Shown here piece by piece: positions 11,709 through 22,088 of a stretch of 64,000 nucleotides of DNA (position 1 is the first letter of the stretch; the number at the start of each line of letters is the position of its first letter). Where the stretch lies: contig NC_064039.1 in the NCBI RefSeq assembly GCF_932526225.1, positions 15,802,639 through 15,866,638 on the forward strand. Reading direction: 5' to 3'. Under the pieces are notes generated by a model that saw only the letters and a list, made by a program, of their open reading frames with translations, searched no databases and was not told where the DNA came from. This DNA is from Nematostella vectensis (Eukaryota; Cnidaria; Anthozoa; Actiniaria; Edwardsiidae). The position numbers and the translations under genes were made by a program.

Positions 11709-11894
11709 ACGTCAGGTTTTAAAGCATATCTCATCAAAATATTTTCAGTATATTATATTAAGTGCACCATAAAAACGACATATTTTAGCTGCTAAGGGTC
11801 CAAAAACCGGGAGTTCGTTTGGTAAGCAAAAATACCATAATACCTATCTGTCTGAAAATACTAGGTGGCTAATAGGTTTTTATTGCATTTCTAG
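11709..11894. repeat. 185-bp dispersed repeat, copy 1
   Basis: About 185 bp (starting TAACGTCAGGTTTTAAAGC, ending TTTTATTGCATTTCT) recurs almost identically at 15957-16142 with only a few substitutions. No inverted termini or target duplication are evident. Confidence 0.75.
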
Positions 11895-11994
11895 TTTTAT
11901 CGCGTGCTTCGATTTTATTTTGCAGCTTTTTTCTGGGCTTCTTTGTAAACCCCGTCGGGAGTTTAGTTGCATGCCGTTTGCATTTGTCGTCTCT

Positions 11995-13169
11995 TTAGAA
12001 TTTGTAAAAACGTAAAGATTCATAAACCTTCTTGACACATTCATTTATGGTGCGTACGACCTCACTCCAATCTGAGGCCGTACCAAAAAGCGATTCCGGG
12101 AGTGGCCTCTTATTGTCTATTAAATAGGCCAGGTGTTCTACCAGCTTTACCATCGTCGACGGCTTGAAATAGCCTTGCTGACAATGGCTTCGGATAGCTT
12201 TGCACCAACTTGTACAAGCTGGTTGTGATCTGTATTATTTGTATGCGACAAAGTTACAATAAGTACAACATTTAGTCAAATGTACAATTTTGTCAAAGCC
12301 GTCAAAATTGTTTTACATGGTTGTGTGCATCTGAATTCCATTGGCTAGTGGGAATGAGCGTGTTGCGAGGCCAACACATGGAATGGATGCGCAGAAGACG
12401 AAAACATGGTAAGCATGATTGCATTGTGAGGAGGTTCACAAGTTTTAATGGTTCATGTGTACTTTTATTCGGACATTTTTCCGTACCTGTTTTTTTCTTT
12501 TAAAAACATGAACACTGAAGAAATTTAAAAAAAGCACTGAAAAAGCTCACCTTCATCTTTTTTTCTTGTGAAATCCTCACATGCCCAAAGTAAGACAGTG
12601 TCGTCACCATGGGCCTTATAGATGATGTGGAAGCTTGTGCTTCCACATCGACACTCGCCTTCATAGTCGCTTCGTAGTAGGTCGCCGTGGTCTTCGCTGG
12701 CGCTCTCACCACCGTCCATTTCCTCTAGTTTCATTAATTCCTTTTTAAAAACAGAAAATTATCAAGAATTATAGAAGCGGCCAGGCTTTGTAGACCCAAA
12801 GTATTGAAAGTATCGAATAAATTGATTGGGGGAGTGAAGGGGAGACGGAAAGAAAGTATATTATATACATATTTTTTTCGGTCTTCGTACGATATAATGA
12901 GATAAGCATCTTGTAAAAAAGAAAGGTTATTCCAGAGACCTGTACTTACTTTTCCAAAATTTGTGTATTGCTGAAACATGTTGGTAAACAAGCCACGGGT
13001 TTTTGCGTTGTGCTTTTTGAAAACTCCGCTCCGTGATTCCACATCATCATTCACTTGCTTGAGAATCTCTCGCAACACCCTTTAGGTGGTCTCCACGTCC
13101 TCCCTCTTTAGGCCTTGAATTGCCTCCACTTCCTCCACCGAGGGAAGCATCGATAAATAAAACATCTAT
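11995..13169 (-). pseudogene. Multi-exon gene remnant, unidentified family
   Basis: Phase-compatible exons run leftward. One begins after the acceptor tgttcatag| at 13169 (MFYLSMLPSVEEVEAIQGLK), carries one in-frame TAA near 13082, and ends NFGK|gtaagt near 12950. Another (about 12740-12552) starts after an A-rich acceptor, reads ELMKLEEMDGGES ... CRCGSTSFHIIYKA ... LLWACEDF, and ends at |gtgagc. A final exon starts after the acceptor near 12232 and offers two frames: a short helical tail ending RRRW, or a longer one through MVKLVEHLAYLID and DWSEVVRTINECV to TAA near 11995. An upstream exon may be the duplicated one at 15039-15313 and 16885-17159, whose donor is in the matching phase. The CxC...WxC pattern hints at a metal-binding piece. 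Family unknown. Confidence 0.35.
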
Positions 13170-14300
13170 GAACAAAAAGTAAGCGCGTGAATGAGCGGCA
13201 CTTGTGGATTTCTCACATGACCTAGTGCTACAATGAGCGTAAGGAGTTAGCGGGTATGCATGTAAATACTGTAGTGTATTGAGCGACCTTAATTTTGGAA
13301 TTTTGCCGATCCTTCAAGACCTTCAACTTTTAAGAAAGAAAACGGGAGGAACAAGTATTTAATGCGTCAAAACAAACAAAAAAACTGACCTGTTCTTTGT
13401 AAAACAAAATAATATTTCAATAACTACGTGTTCAAAAGTCGGATACTCTTATGCAGCTCTAACCGTGAAGGGGAGGGAGGAGAGGGAACAGGGCGACGAT
13501 AAAAAAGACAGTGCCGCTTTTGCTGGGGAAAATCGTAAAATGGGCAAAACAGTGGTGGAAGTATCAAAATAGTGCGAACATACAGCAGTCACACAAAATA
13601 AAAAAAAATATTTTAGACCTGTGCTAACTGCACTAACCCCGGCCCAGCACTCCGCCATTACTGCTACAATCTGTTACAAAACTAATGGGACACCTTCCCT
13701 CCCCCTTCCTCAATGTTGGAGGGCAAATGATCACCTTGCTACTGCTTGTGTTTTGAGCTGTAAAATCGCCTCTAACCAATATTAATCGGGGGGAGAGGGT
13801 TGGCGGTTGTTCGTATGGGAAGTGTCCCACTTAATTTTGTTGAAGATTGTAGCCCAGCAATGCTGGCGGAGTGCTGAGCCGGAGTTAGAAAAGAAGTTAA
13901 CATTTACCAAAATACAATAAATATTGAACAGATATCAAATATCATTAGAAAGAGCTTTATCCTCTTATCCGTGTCATATGATTTTGTGTTTGGCTTCAAT
14001 CTTCAAGCGGCAACATGACTAGTTGGGTCAATTGCGTTGCCGATGTTTATTTAACGGGAAAATATTTCAAAATTGTAAAAGCAGTGTGTCTGTGGAAAGT
14101 TTATCATAATTCAGAGCGGATGGCCTGAAATAGTTTGGATTCTAATATATTACTCTGTCTTTTATCGGTTAAGGTTTCAGTCGGCCCGACGGAGGTAAAC
14201 TAGTACCAAAATTGGATAAGCCTAGGAGAAAAGAAACACACGTAATAATAACACGTATTAATAACAGTAGACAAAACCAGAAACACAAACTGATAAAGAA
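13170..14300. other. Gene-poor interval
   Basis: No exon is supportable. The opposite-strand frames at 13449-13830 are low-complexity and lack motifs. Confidence 0.35.
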
Positions 14301-15038
14301 AACCATGTAGTGCAGAGTTTTGCAAATTCCCGAATGCGCGTAGTATTTGCTAAGGCTCTGCGCAGTTATAGATATATAATGGAAAAAAGTAAGAAGTAAG
14401 AGATGGCCTTCACGTTTTGGAACAATTTGTTTAAAAATATACTATTGAGCAGCCTGTGGTCTTGAATGTAAAATTTGTTTTATTTCAACGACATGTTTCG
14501 TCCGATTGATCGCCGACTTCTTCAGGGGTATTTCGGAAAGCCTGCTATTTGTTACGAATACGCGGAAATACGTGAGGAAGCAGGCGTTTTATAACTAAGT
14601 GCAACAATACAGGGCCAATGGGACTTCACACCTCGATTTCTATAGAACGGCGAGGCAGTAATTACAATGGAAATGCAAATGAGTTGAAATGGGGTCCTGC
14701 GAATGTGTAGAGAGACTGCAATTTGTTGCTGCTGTTATGATAGAATGCAATGCCCATAATGGCGTTTTAGTACTTCTCTCCCTTGGTGCTATTGTTATTT
14801 GATACATTATTTCCCAACAACGATGATTGAAGTGACGTTACGCATCACATTTTTTTTGTACAAACATGTGATATCGCGTTTATATTCTTAGGAGCTGCGC
14901 ATCAGCGAACGTCAGCGCAAAATATGCACAGGCTGAGTTTGTTTGTAGCGAGCTATCGTTAATTCCATGATATTTACGCGCTATCGTACGCATCTATTAC
15001 TACATCTCTCGGCCTTTACGCGCAAAAATCTTACTTAC

Positions 15039-15313
15039 CTTTGCTTCCATCCGAGTAAGGGAGTCGAAAATGTTAGCAGCTCTTTTTCCCTGCTTGAGAT
15101 CAAGGACATATTGTAATTCCGCCAATCTTGCATCGCCTTGAAACAAATCTTCTAGGAACCCCTTTACTGCGCCGCCTTTTTCAGATATACCAAGTTTCCT
15201 TGCAATCCCGGCCTTTCTAAGACCGCGATCTATTATATCCGTATAGATCTCGTTTCTACCGACTGCGATCTCTCCGCCAGTAAAGTTTCGAGTGAAGCCC
15301 CTTTCAGCTTGAC
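15039..15313 (-). CDS. Exon-like ORF inside the tandem duplication, copy 1
   Basis: Ninety-one open codons after an in-frame TAA, ending at a strong donor (MEAK|gtaagt at 15039/15038). Segments such as RNEIYTDIIDRGLRKAGIAR and ARLAELQYVLDLKQGKRAA look like folded, helical protein. A Lys/Pro/Glu-rich reading frame (15591-15304) lies directly upstream in another frame and could be a first exon. No start codon or family was recognised. The donor phase fits the acceptor at 13169, suggesting a shared minus-strand gene. Confidence 0.3.
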
Positions 15314-15654
15314 TTTAGACCCGTCCACGCGAGTTCCCCTTGTTTTCTTTGATGGAACCAAGTCAAGGCGGTCGCCCCTTCTCTGCTCTCCAGATTTTTC
15401 TTGGCTTTCCTCCCCGGCTTTTCTCTTGGCTTTTTTTCCGGCTTCTCTCCTGGCTGCTTCATAGCGGGGCGTAACTTACAATATAAGACTGATTCATAAT
15501 AAAATCGAATAAGAGTAACCTGGTCATTTGCACGCCGTAGAATGATCGAAAACGCGCATTCCTGTATTCTGTTTGTGGCCAAATCAGTCAACTGAGTTTT
15601 TATTGGCTAATTTTGACAGCTGTCAATATTTGATGGAAAACATCCCGGTTTGGG

Positions 15655-15956
15655 GACCATAGTATTCTATAGGAGCTTGAAGGTTCTCAACCCGCTGTAA
15701 CGGGTTGACGCTCAACCTGCTACAGCGGGTTGGCTTCTAACCGGTTGGTCAACCCGCTACAGCGGCTTGGGGACCATAGTATACTATAGGAGCTTGAAGG
15801 TTCTCAACCCACTGTAACGGGTTGACACTCAACCTGCTACAGCGGGTTGGCTTCTAGCCGGTTGGTCAACCCGCTGCAGCGGCTTGGGGACCATAGTATA
15901 CTATAGGAAATTGAAGGTTCTCAACCCGCTGTAACGGGTTGACGCTCAACCTGCTA
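15655..15956. repeat. Palindromic minisatellite, short array
   Basis: A unit of about 117 bp contains CAACCCGCTGTAACGGGTTG and CTACAGCGGGTTGG blocks (inverted with respect to each other) and a near-perfect palindrome CCATAGTATACTATAGG. About 2.5 units are present here. Confidence 0.85.
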
Positions 15957-16142
15957 CTAACGTCAGGTTTTAAAGCATATCTCATCAAAATATTTTCAGT
16001 ATATTATATTAAGTGCACCATAAAAACGACATAATTTAGCTGCTAAGGGTCCAAAAACCGGGAGTTCGTTTGGTAAGCAAAAATACCATAATACTTATCT
16101 GTCTGAAAATACTAGGTGGCTAATAGGTTTTTATTGCATTTC
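15957..16142. repeat. 185-bp dispersed repeat, copy 2
   Basis: Near-identical to 11709-11894, wedged exactly between the minisatellite of duplication copy 1 and the start of duplication copy 2. Confidence 0.75.
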
Positions 16143-16151
16143 TCTGCACGC

Positions 16152-17800
16152 GTAGTGCAGAGTTTTGCAAATTCCCGAATGCGCGTAGTATTTGCTAAGG
16201 CTCTGCGCAGTTATAGATATATAATGGAAAAAAGTAAGAAGTAAGAGATGGCCTTCACGTTTTGGAACAATTTGTTTAAAAATATACTATTGAGCAGCCT
16301 GTGGTCTTGAATGTAAAATTTGTTTTATTTCAACGACATGTTTCGTCCGATTGATCGCCGACTTCTTCAGGGGTATTTCGGAAAGCCTGCTATTTGTTAC
16401 GAATACGCGGAAATACGTGAGGAAGCAGGCGTTTTATAACTAAGTGCAACAATACAGGGCCAATGGGACTTCACACCTCGATTTCTATAGAACGGCGAGG
16501 CAGTAATTACAATGGAAATGCAAATGAGTTGAAATGGGGTCCTGCGAATGTGTAGAGAGACTGCAATTTGTTGCTGCTGTTATGATAGAATGCAATGCCC
16601 ATAATGGCGTTTTAGTACTTCTCTCCCTTGGTGCTATTGTTATTTGATACATTATTTCCCAACAACGATGATTGAAGTGACGTTACGCATCACATTTTTT
16701 TTGTACAAACATGTGATATCGCGTTTATATTCTTAGGAGCTGCGCATCAGCGAACGTCAGCGCAAAATATGCACAGGCTGAGTTTGTTTGTAGCGAGCTA
16801 TCGCTAATTCCATGATATTTACGCGCTATCGTACGCATCTATTACTACATCTCTCGGCCTTTTACGCGCAAAAATCTTACTTACCTTTGCTTCCATCCGA
16901 GTAAGGGAGTCGAAAATGTTAGCAGCTCTTTTTCCCTGCTTGAGATCAAGGACATATTGTAATTCCGCCAATCTTGCATCGCCTTGAAACAAATCTTCTA
17001 GGAACCCCTTTACTGCGCCGCCTTTTTCAGATATACCAAGTTTCCTTGCAATCCCGGCCTTTCTAAGACCGCGATCTATTATATCCGTATAGATCTCGTT
17101 TCTACCGACTGCGATCTCTCCGCCAGTAAAGTTTCGAGTGAAGCCCCTTTCAGCTTGACTTTAGACCCGTCCACGCGAGTTCCCCTTGTTTTCTTTGATG
17201 GAACCAAGTCAAGGCGGTCGCCCCTTCTCTGCTCTCCAGATTTTTCTTGGCTTTCCTCCCCGGCTTTTCTCTTGGCTTTTTTTCCGGCTTCTCTCCTGGC
17301 TGCTTCATAGCGGGGCGTAACTTACAATATAAGACTGATTCATAATAAAATCGAATAAGAGTAACCTGGTCATTTGCACGCCGTAGAATGATCGAAAACG
17401 CGCATTCCTGTATTCTGTTTGTGGCCAAATCAGTCAACTGAGTTTTTATTGGCTAATTTTGACAGCTGTCAATATTTGATGGAAAACATCCCGGTTTGGG
17501 GACCATAGTATTCTATAGGAACTTGGAGGTTCTCAACCCGCTGTAACGGGTTGACGCTCAACCTGCTACAGTGGGTTGGCTTCTAACCGGTTGGTCAACC
17601 CGCTACAGCGGCTTGGGGACCATAGTATACTATAGGAACTTGAAGGTTCTCAACCCGCTGTAACGGGTTGACGCTCAACCTGCTACAGCGGGTTGGTTTC
17701 TAACCGGTTGGTCAACCCGCTACAGCGGCTTGGAAACCATAGTATACTATAGGAGCTTGAAAGTTCTCAACCCGCTGCAACGGGTTGACGCTCAACCTGC
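16152..17800. repeat. Tandem duplication, copy 2 (1.65 kb)
   Basis: Second copy of 14307-15956, including the same exon-like ORF and the start of the minisatellite. Confidence 0.85.
16885..17159 (-). CDS. Exon-like ORF inside the tandem duplication, copy 2
   Basis: Same sequence as the exon-like ORF at 15039-15313, with an intact frame and an identical |gtaagt donor. Retention of the open frame in both copies says little about function because the copies are so young. Confidence 0.3.
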
Positions 17801-18232
17801 TACAGCGGGTTGGCTTCCAACCGGTTGGTCAACCCGCTACAGCGGCTTGGGGACCATAGTATACTATAGGAACTTGAAGGTTCTCAACCCGCTGTAACGG
17901 GTTGCGCTCAACCTGCTACAGCGGATTGGCTTCTAACCAGTTGGTCAACCCGCTACAGCGGCTTGGGGACCATAGTATACTATAGGAGCTTGAAGGTTCT
18001 CAACCCGCTGTAACGGGTTGACACTCAACCTGCTACAGCGGGTTGGCTTCTAGCCGGTTGGTCAACCCGTTACAGCGGCTTGGGGACCATAATATACTAT
18101 AGGAACTAAAACGTTCTCAACCCGCTGTAACGGGTTGACACTCAACGTTCTCAACCCGCTGTAACGGGTTGACACTCAACCTGCTACAGCGGGTTGGCTT
18201 CTAACCGGTTGGTCAACCCGCTACAGCGGCTT
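17490..18232. repeat. Palindromic minisatellite, long array
   Basis: About six units of the roughly 117-bp repeat seen at 15655-15956, with small substitutions and one partial unit near 18110-18150. Each unit carries several self-complementary blocks (AACCCG ... CGGGTT) and the CCATAGTATACTATAGG palindrome. Confidence 0.9.
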
Positions 18233-18246
18233 GCTTTTTTGTGGTG

Positions 18247-19375
18247 TTAGGAAGGACGTGGAGAGTTTTTAAAAGGCTGTGTGTGATGGTTTACTTTCTT
18301 GATTGGCGTGACAGCAACATAATGATTTCCAGTACGGCCAAAGTAGAGGGTTTGAACAGTTATCCCTGATCGGGGCTCTATCGTTTCAATACATTCTGCC
18401 GTTGGATCCTGAAATATTACCGAAGTGTACAAGCAAAAGAAATTGTAGACTCGTCTTGCGAGGTAAATAAAATGGGGATATACACCATTAAAGTTGTGCT
18501 TTGGTTGAGACATTTTAGGGGGGGGCTTATTCCAAAATTCGACGTCGGAAGGGGGGGTAGGGAGATTATTGGAGAGGGGCGCTTATTCAAATCAGTGATT
18601 GTATTATTGTAATCCTTGGCTAAGTTAATCGTCGGTTGACTTTTTCTGTTTCTTGAAAAAAATCAGCATGAAATTTGAAATTTTTAAAAGAACGTTCTCC
18701 AGGCCGAGACAGAAATATTTTTTTCTCAGTAAATGAGTGGTGTATGTACATATGGAATTTAGTAAATGTCTTGTTCACGTACCCCATGTACTGTCACAAT
18801 AATAATAATCTTAAAATGTAACAAATCAGCAAATGACTGGATGATCATATCCGTCACATATTCGCCTCTTAATTTCTGGACAGCATCTATCCAATTGGAT
18901 GGCAAAATGTTATCTTCAAAGTCGACTTCACAAACGAAGTTCATTCGGTCGCACTCATACTACTGGGGAGAGATGCGCGTGCAATACCGCGATTGATTAG
19001 CATGCATTCATCTCTACCTTGAACGAAATAACTTACAAGGGGGTGGCTGTTCATTTTGCTGTTTATTTCACACCACCGATCTGTCAACGCATCACATTCC
19101 AAGTGCGACCCTCTTTTTGAGAAATTGAAAAAAAAGTTTCCAAACGGCAAAACACCAAAGACGCCGTACAGGAGCCTTGGAGCTGACCTTTGGGAGCGCC
19201 CGCAAGGTACGCTGGATCTTCGAGCATGTTGGGCCGGGAATCTTTGAAAAAGTTTTGCTCGAACAATAGAGTTCGCAGTCGAAATGTCAACACTTGTCAT
19301 ATGAATAAAAACCAGAACACAGTTTTGCCAATTTGTGGAGTTCGGAAAGCGGGAATTCTTAGCAATAGTCGACAA
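18247..19375 (-). CDS. OTU-like cysteine protease fragment (C-terminal exons)
   Basis: Two exons splice in phase 0. Exon 18959-18783 (WIDAVQKLRGEYVTDMIIQS then FADLLHFKIIIIVTVHG) matches the OTU helix-strand block 'W.D...I...A..L...I.I.T'. Exon 18408-18247 (GITVQTLYFGRTGNHYVAVT) matches the terminal OTU block containing the catalytic His in 'HYVAV', and ends at a TAA. Upstream, the frame 19375-19037 ends at |gtaagt in a compatible phase, but I could not find the expected N-terminal DGxC catalytic-cysteine motif. The gene is therefore partial, or uses exons I did not detect. OTU modules occur in host deubiquitinases and in many invertebrate transposons, and the setting favours the latter. Confidence 0.45.
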
Positions 19376-19399
19376 ACATCAGCTATCATTACTTGTTTT

Positions 19400-20835
19400 C
19401 CTGCTGTCAATAGAAGACTTTTTATTTCAGTTGTATCAATATCGCTCAAAGCCCTCGTGCTGACACCAGCCAAAAAGTAGGCAAAAATAAATGGAATGAA
19501 ACGAAAACGATCGAGCGAAAGGCAACGTGAGAACGAATACATGATGCAAGGCATTGACTTATAAGGATTTATTAACAAATTAAATAATAAATTTTAAGTG
19601 ATAACAAGCATAGTCAAATCCGGAGAAAAGGTAACCTAAACCAAAGGCTAGTTTTGTAAACAAAATACTTACAACCGGTAAATCAAACTGAACACAACTG
19701 GCATGACAGACCCGTACGGACAGCGCTCTAAACGTGTAGCTTATCTCTGCTGACTGTCTTCCCTGAGCAACTGCATGTCTCGCTCCCGCATCACGCCTCG
19801 CAAGCAATGCGTCTCCTTTGTTCAACGGTACTAACTAAAAGATACTGTAAAAACAGCCGCTTTTATACTCGCTTGGGGACGCGCATTTTTCTAGGGAATA
19901 ACATTTACTACCGTTCAAATTACTCAGCGTCCATTGTCCTGTCGAATTTAGAAACTAATCTTCCTGGGAAATGGTAAAAGGACGCTAAACTAAGTCAATT
20001 ATCACTATCAAGCTATTTATACTAATCTAAAGGAATTTGTAAACATGTGCATTAAATCAGTGTTCTTTTTGACTTTGATTGTTCTTTCATGGGGTCACAT
20101 CCACCCCTGCTTTTCTGTGCTTACTAACAGGACAAACGAACATCTTTTTATCACGATAAGAAAACAGGATATGATTAATTTGAGCACGTTGAAAGTAAAT
20201 TCCTAAACGTGTACGGATCGAATTAGAATCACGTTTGAGAAACAATCCGTAAAATACGTAAAATAATTATAATCGCAATCCAAAACCGCTTACTTAAAAT
20301 CTTTGCAAAATCTAAAATAACCCAAAATACCACCCGGTCACATCTGCATGCGGTTACGCGCAATCGCGCGCCTGCACTTTTGTCGTTTGATTTACAGATT
20401 TTCCACACCCTAAATAAATCGTCTTTTACGGATACGCACGCGCTTGTTGGAATATGGTAGCCTGATAGCCGGCTCTCCGGAGTTTCGGGATTCCTGTGGA
20501 AGGGGGTAAGGGAAAAGTGCGTGCGTATTCGAAAAAGATGGCAGCGGACGACACTTAAAGTAATAACCTATGATGTGTGCTTGTGTTCTTGTTTTTATGT
20601 TAGCAGGTGTAATCACTATGTGTAGTGATGCTTTCAGCTCTAAGCTTGCATAATCCTCTTCTTTTCTAAAGCAAATCTTTACCTGTTGTATTCTTGCCTG
20701 AATAGACAAACTCGAGAAGCGTGCCATACTCCTCATGGCATCATCATTTACAACACTTCACCTGTATACATGCTGGAGGTCACTCTACAAATGAATCTAA
20801 TAGGTGTATAGACCCCTATTATTTTTTTTTTTACC
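19400..20835. other. Gene-poor interval
   Basis: Overlapping short frames occur on both strands (19297-19578, 19580-19825, 20410-20736) without recognisable domains or splice support. No gene is called. Confidence 0.35.
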
Positions 20836-20840
20836 AAGTA

Positions 20841-20964
20841 TGTTATGATCGGACTACAGGGTTCAACAAGCAACAACTTTTTTTTAATAACACACATGGC
20901 AAGCTTACATAACAGTAGTGAGTCACGTGGTGGCGTGACTCCATATATGGGTCTACTCACAACA
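20841..20964 (-). repeat. 3' LTR (124 bp)
   Basis: Matches 21714-21812 plus 22107-22118 once the insertion in the other LTR is removed. Has TG...CA ends, with the purine tract AAAAGGGAGA (minus strand) just upstream. Confidence 0.85.
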
Positions 20965-21456
20965 TCTCCCTTTTAAGCTAAGCTATGATATTAAGCGAAA
21001 GTATCAAAACATAACAAAAAATATCTAACATGGAGTATGTGTATATGTAAAATAGGACTGGGATATGTGCCCATGACAGTCATTGTGCCAAGGGGGTGCT
21101 GATTTGATGCGAGTTGGTCTGCGTGGCGCTGGGTTGACTTGAGTGGTTTCATTCTCTTAGTCTATAATGTCTTCTAAAACATTATCTTGTACATACAGTG
21201 GTGGTTCGTTAGATTTGCTGAGTGCGCGCCTGTTTCTGCGGTATTCTCTCCCAGCTTGATCAGTTATCTAATACGACCTGGGTGTGTCATGGGTTCTGGT
21301 TATTCTAGCAGGGGTGTTTGTTTTCTGACCTGGCTTCTAAAACCTTACCGTGTCACCCTCTTTCAATGGGGGGAGGGCTTATGACCCTTTGTCATAATAC
21401 TCGTAGGTCACATTGGTTCTTGGCATGCAGTATTCCTTTAAAACTTTCTGCGTGTC

Positions 21457-21678
21457 CTACACCTTTCTATTTGCCAGACTTTCTGGGACATTTGGTAGCG
21501 TTTTCAGTACTCTTAATCCTAGTACACTATACAGCGTCGCCACTTGAAATTTCTCCTCATTCGCTGTGAGACCGCTCGAAATCTCGTACAGCTCCCAACT
21601 CTCCTGCCACTCGCGCCACGTCTCCGCTAGATTTCTGCTATCTATATCAAGTTCTGAAGGCGGCTTGATTTTCTCCAT
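21457..21678 (-). CDS. gag-like N-terminal fragment of the LTR element
   Basis: Seventy-three codons from Met 21678, which lies 35 bases inside the 5' LTR. The text MEKIKPPSELDI followed by TWREWQESWELY is the familiar start of Ty3/Gypsy-type gag proteins in cnidarians and molluscs. The frame stops after the capsid N-terminus, where the interior has been lost. Confidence 0.6.
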   Translation of the reverse strand: MEKIKPPSELDIDSRNLAETWREWQESWELYEISSGLTANEEKFQVATLYSVLGLRVLKTLPNVPESLANRKV

Positions 21679-21823
21679 CGCCCTGGACTTCCTTTATAAC
21701 ACTCCTGGTACCATGTTATGATCGGACTACAGGGTTCAACAAGCAACAACTTTTTTTTAATAACACACATGGCAAGCTTACATAACAGTAGTGAGTCACG
21801 TGGTGGCGTGACTCCATAAAAGG

Positions 21824-21892
21824 GAACTTTAGAAGCACACTAGCATACACACATTGGCACCAGTCGGGCCAAGACGGGACGCTAGCACAGTC
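21824..21892 (+). repeat. Left arm of perfect 69-bp inverted repeat
   Basis: GAACTTTAGAAGC ... GCTAGCACAGTC is the exact reverse complement of 22020-22088 over all 69 positions. Confidence 0.9.
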
Positions 21893-21946
21893 GAGTCGAA
21901 GTCGCCCTGCAGTTTATTTTGCCGATGAAGTTTAACTGAGGCAAAC

Positions 21947-22003
21947 CGGCTATGCCATGCTGACGAGTCCTAATAAGGACGAAACAGCTGTCCATGGTTG
22001 CCG
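21947..22003 (+). ncRNA. Type I hammerhead ribozyme
   Basis: All core elements are present in order. Stem I is CGGC/GCCG plus CCATG/CATGG, separated by an asymmetric internal loop. The conserved CTGACGA box is at 21960-21966. Stem II is GTCC/GGAC with loop TAATAA (21967-21980). GAAA is at 21981-21984. Stem III is the self-complementary ACAGCTGT, and the GTC cleavage triplet ends at 21992, so cleavage is predicted between 21992 and 21993. A stem III this short folds poorly as a monomer. In known metazoan hammerheads of this kind, activity comes from dimeric forms in which the palindromic stem pairs between two copies. The loop II and stem I internal loop are positioned for the usual tertiary contact. 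Confidence 0.85.
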
Positions 22004-22019
22004 AACTGCACGGGTAACA

Positions 22020-22088
22020 GACTGTGCTAGCGTCCCGTCTTGGCCCGACTGGTGCCAATGTGTGTATGCTAGTGTGCTTCTAAAGTTC
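22020..22088 (-). repeat. Right arm of perfect 69-bp inverted repeat
   Basis: Exact reverse complement of 21824-21892. With both arms in one transcript, a 69-bp duplex would present the ribozyme in its apical loop. Confidence 0.9.

Larger units (their letters stand above)
14307..15956. repeat. Tandem duplication, copy 1 (1.65 kb)
   Basis: This sequence reappears at 16152 onward at an offset of 1845-1846 bases and is almost identical. Visible differences include a T/C change near 14957 and one extra T near 16861. Copy 1 ends with about 2.5 units of a palindromic minisatellite (15655-15956), and copy 2 with about six. The near-identity implies a recent duplication or gene conversion, or possibly an assembly duplication. 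Confidence 0.85.

Noticed and set aside
14480-14530. Hammerhead-like motif on the minus strand (CTGAAGA ... GGAC GAAACATGTC), repeated at about 16325-16375
   Set aside because: CUGANGA, a possible stem II, GAAA and a palindromic stem III are present, but the flanks cannot pair to form stem I and stem II is bulged. More likely chance or a decayed relic.
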